A stretch of DNA of 64,000 nucleotides from Malaciobacter marinus. GTDB lineage: Bacteria > Campylobacterota > Campylobacteria > Campylobacterales > Arcobacteraceae. Positions 54,564 to 62,858 of the stretch are shown here, piece by piece. The position numbers and the translations under genes are program-made. Location of the stretch: positions 1,736,001-1,800,000 of the forward strand of contig NZ_CP032101.1 in the NCBI RefSeq assembly GCF_003544855.1, in the 5' to 3' direction. The stretch's first letter is position 1. Each line of letters starts with the position of its first letter. The notes under the pieces are model-generated. The model ran no database searches, had not been told where the DNA came from, and saw nothing but the letters and a program-made list of their open reading frames with translations.

Positions 54564-56951
54564 ATGAAAAAGAAATTTTACATAAAGATTAGACCTACAA
54601 TCTCATTTATTTTGGTATTTTTAATAATTTCTGTTATATCTATAACCTTACTTTTACAATATAATTTCTCTTTAGATTTAGCCAAAAATGCAACAAAAGA
54701 TAATTTTTCACAAATCTCTGAAAACGTTGAAGAGAGACTACAAAATTTAGATAAGCGTCATAATGATTTAATATCCATACTTCAACTTTACAAAGAAATA
54801 AAACAAACACCACAAAAAAATAAACGCCACCCTCTTTTGAAACTTATCACAACTGCATTAAATAACAATAAGCATATCTATGCTTTATATGTAGGTCATG
54901 AAGATAATACTTTTTATGAAGTAATAAATCTAAATATAAATGAAAAACTAAGAAAAAAATATAATGCAAATAAAGAAGAAAGATGGCTTATAGTAAAAAT
55001 TTATGATAAAAATGGAACTCATGTAAGATATGATGAATATCTAAACAAAAACTTAATACAAATAAGAAGTATAGAAAGTAAAACAAGTTACCGCCCTACT
55101 TCAAGACCTTGGTACAAAGAAGCAATAAAGGATAATTCTATAATAAGAACTGAGCCATATTTATTTACAAATTTAGATAATTTTGGAGTAACTTATGCAA
55201 AAAAGGTTACTAGTACTAAATCTGTAATTGGTCTTGATTTATCACTTCAAAGTCTTGATAATTTTCTTAAAAAACAAATTCATATTGATAAACAAGGAAT
55301 ATACTTGATAAAAAAAGATATGAAAATAATCTCAAAAGCAGGAAAGAATATAAAAGATAAAAAGATTGATAGTACTTTAAAAGAGAAAATAACAAAAATA
55401 ATAAATACTCAAATAGCTTACAAATCTTTTAGCATGAAAATCAATGATATAAATTATTTTATATATTTTTCTAAAATTGAATCAATTTATAAAAATAAAG
55501 ATTATCTTCTAATTACAGTGCCTCAAGATATAATTATGCAACCATACACAAATAGAATTTTTTATTCATTCTTGATGACTATAGGTCTTCTTAGTTTTAT
55601 TATACCTCTTATTTGGTACTCTACGAAAATTTTAGTAAATCCAATAGAAAAACTTGAAGAACAAAATAACAAAATATTAAGAAGAGAATTCACAAAAGTA
55701 GAAGATATAAATACAAATATTAAAGAGTTAGATGAACTTTCAAAATCTCTTGTAAATATGTCTAAATCTCTTAAAGAATATGAAGATAAACAACAAGAAC
55801 TAATGGATTCATTTATCAAACTTATTGCAAGTGCTATTGATGCAAAATCAAAATATACAGGGGCACATTGTGCAAGAGTTCCAATACTTACTATGTTAAT
55901 AGCAAATAAGGCACATCAAAGCAATGAAAGCATATTTAAAGATTTTACTTTTAAAAATGAAGAAGAAAAAAGAGAACTAAGTATTGCCGCTTGGTTACAT
56001 GATTGTGGAAAAGTTACTACTCCTGAATATGTTGTTGATAAAGCGACTAAACTTGAAACTATATATAATAGAATCCATGAAATAAGAACTAGATTTGAAG
56101 TTATTTATAGAGATATGACTATTCAAATGTACAAAAATATCTTAGATGGAAAAGATAAAAAAGAAGAAGAAAACCTTTTAAAGCAGAAGTTAAATAATCT
56201 ACAAGAAGAGTATAAAATTGTTGCGAAGGCAAATATTGGTTCTGAATTTATGAGTGATGAAGATATAGAAAAAATTAAACAAATATCAAAAAAACAATGG
56301 ACAAGATATTTTGATAAGACAATAGGTTTATCACAAGATGAAGAATCAAGAGTAGATAAAAATAAAATACAAACTCCATGCAAAGAGTATTTATTAAGTG
56401 ATAAAAAAGAGCATATAATAAAAAGAAATAAAGATGACATTAAAGATTATGATAAATACAATTTTAAAATTGATGTACCAAAAGATCTTTATAATTTAGG
56501 AGAAGTATATAATCTATGTATTAAAAAAGGCACACTTACAAATGAAGAAAGGTACAAAATCAATGAACATATCATTATGTCAATTATCATGCTTGAACAA
56601 CTCCCTTTTAGTGACAACTTAAAAAGAGTTCCAGAATATGCAGGAGCACATCATGAAACTCTTATTGGTACAGGATATCCCAAAAAATTAAAAAAACAAG
56701 ACATGTCAATCCCAGCTAGAATCATGGCTATCACTGATATTTTTGAAGCTTTAACAGCATCAGATAGACCATATAAAAAAGCAAAAACATTAAGTGAAGC
56801 TATTGGTATACTTAGTCTTATGGTAAAAGAAAAACATATTGATGAAGATATTTTTAGACTATTTCTAAGCTCAGGCGCATATAAAGAGTATGCTCAAAAA
56901 TACCTAAAAAAAGAACAAATAGATGAAGTAGATATATCTTTATATATCTAA
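54564..56951 (+). CDS. Cache-HD-GYP c-di-GMP phosphodiesterase
   Basis: 795 residues: transmembrane ~13-33, periplasmic dCache domain, transmembrane ~333-353, HAMP-like segment, and an HD-GYP domain with LHDCGK, HHETLIGTGYP and DIFEALTASDRPYKK. A ~150-residue charged insertion lies between HDCGK and the GYP part. The Cache module keeps Y-x4-R-P-W-Y and the next Tyr of the amino-acid motif, but has Phe where the first Asp should be, so its ligand may differ. Its 3' end overlaps the convergent GGDEF-EAL gene by four bases. Confidence 0.9.
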   Translation: MKKKFYIKIRPTISFILVFLIISVISITLLLQYNFSLDLAKNATKDNFSQISENVEERLQNLDKRHNDLISILQLYKEIKQTPQKNKRHPLLKLITTALNNNKHIYALYVGHEDNTFYEVINLNINEKLRKKYNANKEERWLIVKIYDKNGTHVRYDEYLNKNLIQIRSIESKTSYRPTSRPWYKEAIKDNSIIRTEPYLFTNLDNFGVTYAKKVTSTKSVIGLDLSLQSLDNFLKKQIHIDKQGIYLIKKDMKIISKAGKNIKDKKIDSTLKEKITKIINTQIAYKSFSMKINDINYFIYFSKIESIYKNKDYLLITVPQDIIMQPYTNRIFYSFLMTIGLLSFIIPLIWYSTKILVNPIEKLEEQNNKILRREFTKVEDINTNIKELDELSKSLVNMSKSLKEYEDKQQELMDSFIKLIASAIDAKSKYTGAHCARVPILTMLIANKAHQSNESIFKDFTFKNEEEKRELSIAAWLHDCGKVTTPEYVVDKATKLETIYNRIHEIRTRFEVIYRDMTIQMYKNILDGKDKKEEENLLKQKLNNLQEEYKIVAKANIGSEFMSDEDIEKIKQISKKQWTRYFDKTIGLSQDEESRVDKNKIQTPCKEYLLSDKKEHIIKRNKDDIKDYDKYNFKIDVPKDLYNLGEVYNLCIKKGTLTNEERYKINEHIIMSIIMLEQLPFSDNLKRVPEYAGAHHETLIGTGYPKKLKKQDMSIPARIMAITDIFEALTASDRPYKKAKTLSEAIGILSLMVKEKHIDEDIFRLFLSSGAYKEYAQKYLKKEQIDEVDISLYI

Positions 56952-58870
56952 TCATCAAAAGATTTAGGTTTATCAAATAAAAAACCTTGACAATAATCAA
57001 CATTTAAAATTTTTAACTTTTCATAAAGTTCATTTGAAAATACATGTTTTGCAATAACTTTAATATCTGCTTCTTTTGCAAAATTTATAATATTTTTTAC
57101 AAAAAGATAAGCTATTTTATCTTCTAAAATAGATTTTATAATATCACCATCAATTTTTATATAATCAACTTTTATTGAACATAGATAATGTAAATTTGAA
57201 TATCCCACTCCAAAATTATCTATATATATTTTATAACCCAATTCTTTTAATTTTAAAAGATTTTCTTTTACTTTATTATCTTTTACAATTTTTTCATTTA
57301 ATATAATTTCTAAGCCTAATCTATTTGATATATCTTTATCTAAAAATGCATTCTTTTCAAGTAATTTTATTATTGAATCATTTTTTATATCCTGAGAGTT
57401 TAAATTTACATTTAAAAACATAGTCTTATTCTTTCTTAATCTTTCAAAACAAATTTTTAAAACTCTTTTTGAAATATTTCTTAGAATAAAAGTTCCTTTT
57501 ATAGAAGAAATAATATCTATTGGTTCAGCAATTGAATTATCTTTTTTTCTGATTCTTAATAATGCTTCTGAAAAAATTTCTTCTTTAGTATAAGTATCTA
57601 CAACTTTTTGATAAAAGCAAAAGACTCTTTTTTCATCTAAAGCTTCTTTTATTTCATTTATAGATAGTTTATTATCATCGTGAACTTGAGAGTTTTCATT
57701 GTAAATTTGAATATTGTTTCGACCTTTGTCTTTAGCTAAGTATAGAGCTTTATCTGCTAGTTTAAAAGCTTCTTCAAAGTTTTTTGATTTTGCTGGTTGT
57801 AAATTAACTCCAATAGATACAGTAATATCCAAATTAGACTTATTTGAAATAGGAAATTTTTCTTTTTGAATATTTGTAAATATCCTTTCAATGACATTTA
57901 AAGCTATTAAATTATCATTTCGTTTAACTTTTGCAAAGATAAGAAACTCTTCTCCACCATATCTAATAACAATATCATCTTTTTTTCGTGTAGATTTTAA
58001 AATAATAACAGCAACTTGTTTTAATATTTTATCTCCAATATTATGTCCATAATTATCATTTACAAGTTTAAAATTATCAATATCAATTGCTGCAATAATA
58101 TAATCATCTAAATTTATAAACTCTTCATACTCTTGTAAATAGTTTCTATTAAAAACATTTGTTAATTTATCTGTATACGCACTTTGTTTGACTGAAATAT
58201 ATCTTTTTGATTGAATTAATAAAACAAATAAAAATAATAAAAGTATAAAAATTACTATAATTATAGTATCTTTTATTATAGAGATAATATCATTTATCTC
58301 TTTAACTTTTTTTATTGAAAAATCAATTGCTAAAATTAAAATTACTTCATTATTTTGGATAATCGGAACTAAATATGTAATTGAAATCTGTTTTAAATAT
58401 TTATTTTGAATAATTATAGGTGCTTTAGTATCAAATAACATTAGCCATTTTTTATTATCTATGTCAAACTTTTGATTAGGGAAAGCTTTATTTAGACCTT
58501 TTGCACCATCAACTAAAAATCTAAATACACCCCTGTTATCTTTATAAAGTAAATATGCATATTTTATATTTTGCGTAACTAAAGTTTCTAAGTTTGTTTC
58601 TATTTTATTATGAAAATTTCTATTTTCTAATATTTGTTCAACATAATTTTTATCTTTATCTAATGTTTCTTTTATACTCTTAGCACTATTTAAAACAATT
58701 GATTTAACATCAGCAGTTGAAATCTGAATCATCTTTTTTTCTATATTTTCTTCAAGTTTTATTGTTCCTAAAAGAAGTAGAAATAAAATAAACGATATAA
58801 TAACAGCAAATATAATTAAAAGATGTGAATCCTTTAATTCAAAAAAAGTTTTCAAACTAAAAATCCTCAA
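56948..58870 (-). CDS. Membrane GGDEF-EAL protein with degenerate EAL
   Basis: 640 residues: transmembrane ~17-39, a periplasmic Cache-like domain, transmembrane ~200-222, GGDEF domain (IDIDNFKLVND, RYGGEEF), then EAL (SEALLR). The inhibitory-site arginine is displaced by one residue. In the EAL domain, DDFG is DNFG and the catalytic AEGV is AKHV, so two key acidic residues are lost. Synthesis of c-di-GMP with a binding-only EAL is likely. It is the last gene of the TonB-type receptor operon and overlaps the gene before it by 14 bases. Confidence 0.88.
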   Translation of the reverse strand: MRIFSLKTFFELKDSHLLIIFAVIISFILFLLLLGTIKLEENIEKKMIQISTADVKSIVLNSAKSIKETLDKDKNYVEQILENRNFHNKIETNLETLVTQNIKYAYLLYKDNRGVFRFLVDGAKGLNKAFPNQKFDIDNKKWLMLFDTKAPIIIQNKYLKQISITYLVPIIQNNEVILILAIDFSIKKVKEINDIISIIKDTIIIVIFILLLFLFVLLIQSKRYISVKQSAYTDKLTNVFNRNYLQEYEEFINLDDYIIAAIDIDNFKLVNDNYGHNIGDKILKQVAVIILKSTRKKDDIVIRYGGEEFLIFAKVKRNDNLIALNVIERIFTNIQKEKFPISNKSNLDITVSIGVNLQPAKSKNFEEAFKLADKALYLAKDKGRNNIQIYNENSQVHDDNKLSINEIKEALDEKRVFCFYQKVVDTYTKEEIFSEALLRIRKKDNSIAEPIDIISSIKGTFILRNISKRVLKICFERLRKNKTMFLNVNLNSQDIKNDSIIKLLEKNAFLDKDISNRLGLEIILNEKIVKDNKVKENLLKLKELGYKIYIDNFGVGYSNLHYLCSIKVDYIKIDGDIIKSILEDKIAYLFVKNIINFAKEADIKVIAKHVFSNELYEKLKILNVDYCQGFLFDKPKSFDD

Positions 58871-59312
58871 TAAATTTATTATAGCTTTTTGGTAATAGTA
58901 TTTTTTTAGTTCTTAGTCTATTTTTTATAAATACTATATTGGGTCTACTTTTACTCCAAAAAAATGCCCCAAAATATATATCTTTATTTAATAATTTTTT
59001 ATAATTATTTGTAAAAAACAATCTTTTGTTATTTAAGCATTTTGGATCTATTTTTATATTTTTCTTTACAAAAACAAAATTTGACTTTTCACATTTATCA
59101 ACTAAAGTGAAAATTTTCGAATATACCTTTTTTTCAACTTTTGAAATATTTGGGATAAAAAGCTTTATTTCACCTTTGGTTGCTAAAGTTGCGATATTTG
59201 CAATAATTTTTGCTTCCAATTCCATTTCTTTATTATATTTATTTATCAAAAATGTATATTGGTCTGATGTAGCAAATGAAATAAGTGTTAACATTAAAAT
59301 TAAAGCTCTCAT
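58857..59312 (-). CDS. Small periplasmic protein, YfiR-like (tentative)
   Basis: 151 residues from the ATG at 59312, which overlaps the receptor stop (TAATG); an upstream in-frame start (59324) is less likely. Signal peptide MRALILMLTLISFATS, then a domain with two cysteines and the C-terminal stretch GAFFWSKSRPNIVFIKNRL, resembling the YfiR/HmsC-like (DUF4154) family that controls inner-membrane diguanylate cyclases. It sits between the receptor and the cyclase gene, as a go-between would. The family call is moderate. Confidence 0.62.
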   Translation of the reverse strand: MRALILMLTLISFATSDQYTFLINKYNKEMELEAKIIANIATLATKGEIKLFIPNISKVEKKVYSKIFTLVDKCEKSNFVFVKKNIKIDPKCLNNKRLFFTNNYKKLLNKDIYFGAFFWSKSRPNIVFIKNRLRTKKILLPKSYNKFIEDF

Positions 59313-61222
59313 TAGAACACCCACTTCATAGAAACATTAAAGTTTTTACCATGATCTTCAAAAGCAAAATCATCTCCTGGAAAACCATCTTTATATAAAG
59401 ATTCTGTAGATTTATCTAAGATATTAATACCCTTAATACTTAAACTTAAATCATCACTAAAGTAGTATGTAGCACCTAAATTTAAATCATAACTTGCATC
59501 AACATCAACATCCAAATAACTATATGAATTTTTGTAAATAAGTGAAGCGAAATATTCCCACTTATCTCTTTTACCCATATACTTTACATATCCACCTTTA
59601 TTTGAATTATTTAGTTCTTCACTTAATTTTGTAGTATAGTAACTAATCTCAAACTTATTATTATTTTCAAAAAGATATTCATAATTAAAAATAAGACCTT
59701 CGCTTTTAATTGTATGATCAATATTCATTGTTCCAATAGGAGAAAAATAAATAAAATCATTAATTTTCACATTACTATACTTCACTCTATATTTTGAATT
59801 TGTTGTCGTATAGACACCTTCTAATGTATAAAAGTTATATTTTTGTGTATTTAAATATGGCTTGTCTTTTCTTGCAGAATCAACATCATAAAATGAAGGA
59901 GGTAAAAAAGTTTTAGTATAAAATGCTTTTAAGCCAAAATTATCAAAAGGAGTAAAAATAGCACCTATTCTATAAAGTTCTTCTGAGGCATCATCCAAAA
60001 ATCCACTTCGTTCATATCTATCAAATTTTGCATTAGCAACAAAAGATAATTTTTCATTTATTTTAAGCTTATCTTGTAAAAGTAACGAATAAATATTTTC
60101 CTCATCAAAATCATGATATTCTCCTACATTTGTAGTCTGATTTAAAAAATTTACAGTTTTTCTATTATTGACTTCATATTTTTTCTTTGAAAAGTTTATT
60201 CCTGCTAATAAGGAGTTGTTTTTATAATTGTGTGTTTTAGATAAATGCGCATGAAACTTCTTTAAAGTTAAATCTTCTTTAAATTTTTTGGGTATAGTCA
60301 TACCCATATTTTTTAAATCTAATACAGGTATTAAGCCTATTCCTTCATCATTTTCTTCATAATATTTTCTAGTATTTATATCTAAAGATAAAGATAATTT
60401 TAAAGAGTTGTCATATAAAAATTTTCTTGTAAAATCAATAAAAAAATCTTTTGATTTTATTTCTCCCTCATTTGGTACTACATCAAGTGAAAGTCCCATG
60501 AAGTTGTCTTTTTTTACATCAGCATAGCCTATGTTTATATCTGTTTTATCATTACTAATATCAAGATAAAAATATCTTCTTTTTGAATGATTTTTTAACT
60601 CTTCAGACTTATAGTTTGCATCTTTATTTGAATCTAAATTTTTCAAAAAAGTAAGATAAGACCAACCATTTTCAAAAGTTTGTGAATGAACAATTGATTG
60701 TGAATTTGTTCCTTGCTTTTGAGCACTAACTCTTAGCTCACTTGCATTTTCTTTGTAAGCCTTTTTTGTGTAAATTCTAATAAAATAAATACCTGTATCA
60801 TTTCCCAAAGCAAAAGAGCTATCTCCATAATAAACCTCAATATAATCCACAAAATCTAAAGGCAAATTACCCCAACTAAGAAAAGGTGATTGAGAATGAA
60901 CAGAAGAAATCTCATGGTCATTGATAAAGAATCTAAAAAAGCCACTAACAGTTGTCTTTGTACCTGCTAAAGAAAGACTTGGTATACCATATCTATTATG
61001 ATTGAAGTTAATTAAAGGTAATTCTTTTAATATATCACTTAATTTTGTATACTGCATAAGTCTAATATCTTTTTGTGAATAGACAAAAACATGACCTAAA
61101 TTTTCATCAACAGTTTGCAAAGATTTTTCTGAAGTTTCTTTATAGTTTTTAAGTAAAGAATCTAAATTTTGAGCATTAAGTGTGTTAAAAAAAATAAAAA
61201 TAAAAATAATTAACTTCTTCAT
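59312..61222 (-). CDS. TonB-dependent-receptor-like outer-membrane protein
   Basis: 636 residues: signal peptide, an N-terminal stretch LDSLLKNYKETSEKSLQTVD, a plug domain (VFVYSQKDIRLMQYTKLSDI, then VDYIEVYYGDSSF), a beta-barrel, and a C-terminal KWVF with the aromatic end residue required for barrel insertion. No siderophore or nutrient gene is adjacent; instead a YfiR-like protein and a GGDEF-EAL protein follow with overlapping starts. A signalling receptor is more likely than simple uptake. AGGGGAAAT precedes the ATG. Confidence 0.85.
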   Translation of the reverse strand: MKKLIIFIFIFFNTLNAQNLDSLLKNYKETSEKSLQTVDENLGHVFVYSQKDIRLMQYTKLSDILKELPLINFNHNRYGIPSLSLAGTKTTVSGFFRFFINDHEISSVHSQSPFLSWGNLPLDFVDYIEVYYGDSSFALGNDTGIYFIRIYTKKAYKENASELRVSAQKQGTNSQSIVHSQTFENGWSYLTFLKNLDSNKDANYKSEELKNHSKRRYFYLDISNDKTDINIGYADVKKDNFMGLSLDVVPNEGEIKSKDFFIDFTRKFLYDNSLKLSLSLDINTRKYYEENDEGIGLIPVLDLKNMGMTIPKKFKEDLTLKKFHAHLSKTHNYKNNSLLAGINFSKKKYEVNNRKTVNFLNQTTNVGEYHDFDEENIYSLLLQDKLKINEKLSFVANAKFDRYERSGFLDDASEELYRIGAIFTPFDNFGLKAFYTKTFLPPSFYDVDSARKDKPYLNTQKYNFYTLEGVYTTTNSKYRVKYSNVKINDFIYFSPIGTMNIDHTIKSEGLIFNYEYLFENNNKFEISYYTTKLSEELNNSNKGGYVKYMGKRDKWEYFASLIYKNSYSYLDVDVDASYDLNLGATYYFSDDLSLSIKGINILDKSTESLYKDGFPGDDFAFEDHGKNFNVSMKWVF

Positions 61223-61587
61223 ATTTCCCCTATAATAATGTCACTATTAGTTCGAATTTTATCAAACAATTACTAAATATTATTAGAAAAGAAAAATAAT
61301 ATTTTAGTAACAATATCACTTACACTCACACACGATATAGTAATATTTAGTTTTTTATTATTACTTTTTTTTCAAAAAATAACTTTTTAATTTAGTGACA
61401 GTATAATGATATCATACAAAAGTCATTTAAATGTTAGAAAAGAGAATACTCTATATACAAAACTCTTCTCTTTTACTTTTTTGCTCATATATGTTTTGTT
61501 TGTATATCAAGTCTTAAACTTCTGTTAACTTTTTCTTTATATACTTTATCTTAATAAAAAAAATTATCATTTGGGATAGTATCAATC
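61223..61587. other. Divergent control region (365 bases) receptor operon / tesA
   Basis: No gene seen. TATAAT at 61402-61407 is a good -10 box for the tesA direction. TGTCACTA (61239-61246) is inverted at 61393-61400 (TAGTGACA), a possible operator pair flanking the region. Otherwise AT-rich. Confidence 0.45.
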
Positions 61588-62196
61588 ATGAAAAAAATTA
61601 TATTAACTCTATTTTTAATCACCTTACAAATTGTAAGTGCAAATTCAAATACTAAAACTATTCTTTTTTTAGGTGATTCATTAACAGAAGGCTTAGGAGT
61701 TGCACAAAAAGATGTATTTCCAAACTTAGTGGAAAATATGATTAAAACAAAACTAAAAAAAGATATCAAAATTATAAACGGTGGTGTAAGTGGCTCAACT
61801 ACAAGTGATGGTTTATCTAGACTTAAATGGTATTTAAAAAGAAAGCCAGATATAGTATTTATTGCTCTTGGAGCTAATGATGGATTAAGAGGTCTAAATC
61901 TTCAACAAAGTCAAAAGAATCTTGAAGAGATTGTAGAGTTTGCACAAAAATCAAAGGCAAAAGTATTGTTAGCAGGAATGCTAATACCTCCTAATTATGG
62001 TCCTGAATACGCGAAGCGTTTTAAAAAGATGTATGAAGAGATAAAAGATAAATACAAACTTAAAAGTATGCCTTTTTTACTAGATGGTGTTGCTGGAGAA
62101 AAAGAGCTTAATCAATCAGATGGAATTCATCCAAATGCTCAAGGACACAAATATATCGCAAAAGAAGTTTATAAGTTTTTAAAGGAAGAGTTATAA
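61588..62196 (+). CDS. tesA: GDSL-family esterase/acyl-CoA thioesterase (TesA-like)
   Basis: 202 residues with signal peptide MKKIILTLFLITLQIVSA and all SGNH blocks: FLGDSLTEGLG, GGVSGSTTSDG, LGANDG and DGIHPNAQGH. In E. coli, TesA is a periplasmic thioesterase/lysophospholipase next to ybbAP, as here. The stop shares its last base with the ATG of the ABC gene (TAATG), so the two are coupled. Confidence 0.9.
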   Translation: MKKIILTLFLITLQIVSANSNTKTILFLGDSLTEGLGVAQKDVFPNLVENMIKTKLKKDIKIINGGVSGSTTSDGLSRLKWYLKRKPDIVFIALGANDGLRGLNLQQSQKNLEEIVEFAQKSKAKVLLAGMLIPPNYGPEYAKRFKKMYEEIKDKYKLKSMPFLLDGVAGEKELNQSDGIHPNAQGHKYIAKEVYKFLKEEL

Positions 62197-62858
62197 TGCT
62201 AAAAATAAAATCACTAAAAAAATCATACTCTCAAGGTTTAGAAACTATTGATATTTTTCAAGATTTGAATTTTCAAGTACAAAAAGCACAAACAGTTGCT
62301 ATTATGGGTAAATCAGGAAGTGGTAAATCCACACTACTTTCATTGATATCAGGAATAATCAAGCCAAATAATGGAGATATAATTCTTGATAAAGTTTCTT
62401 ATAAAGATTTAAAAGAGAGCCAGTTAAATGATTTTAGAGCTTCAAATATAGGTTTTGTTTTTCAAAATTTTCATTTAGTTTCTTACTTAAATGCTTTGGA
62501 AAATGTAATGCTTCCTGCAAAAGTTTGTGGTATTTCAAATCCAAAAGAAAAAGCTATAGAACTTCTAAAAGATGTAGGCTTAGAGCATAGATTAAATCAT
62601 CTTCCTTCACAACTAAGTGGTGGTGAAAAACAACGAGTTGCAATAGCAAGAGCACTTATTCATAATCCTAAAATAATCTTAGCAGATGAGCCAAGTGGAA
62701 ACTTAGATGAAGAAACAGGCATTGCTGTTATGGATAAACTTTTTGAACTAATCAAAAAAAACAACACTACTTTGATTTTAGTGACACACTCAAAAGATGT
62801 TGCAAAACGTTGTGAAGAAACTTATGAACTTGTATTGGGAGATTTGACTAAATGCTAG
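62196..62858 (+). CDS. ybbA: ABC transporter ATP-binding protein (YbbA/LolD type)
   Basis: 220 residues with Walker A GKSGSGKST, Q-loop FVFQNFHL, signature LSGGEKQRVAIARAL and Walker B IILADEPSGNLD, the MacB/LolD-type pattern. It overlaps the permease gene by seven bases (ATG at 62852). With the permease it forms a YbbAP-like transporter thought to extract lipids or hydrophobic compounds; substrate unproven. Confidence 0.9.
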   Translation: MLKIKSLKKSYSQGLETIDIFQDLNFQVQKAQTVAIMGKSGSGKSTLLSLISGIIKPNNGDIILDKVSYKDLKESQLNDFRASNIGFVFQNFHLVSYLNALENVMLPAKVCGISNPKEKAIELLKDVGLEHRLNHLPSQLSGGEKQRVAIARALIHNPKIILADEPSGNLDEETGIAVMDKLFELIKKNNTTLILVTHSKDVAKRCEETYELVLGDLTKC

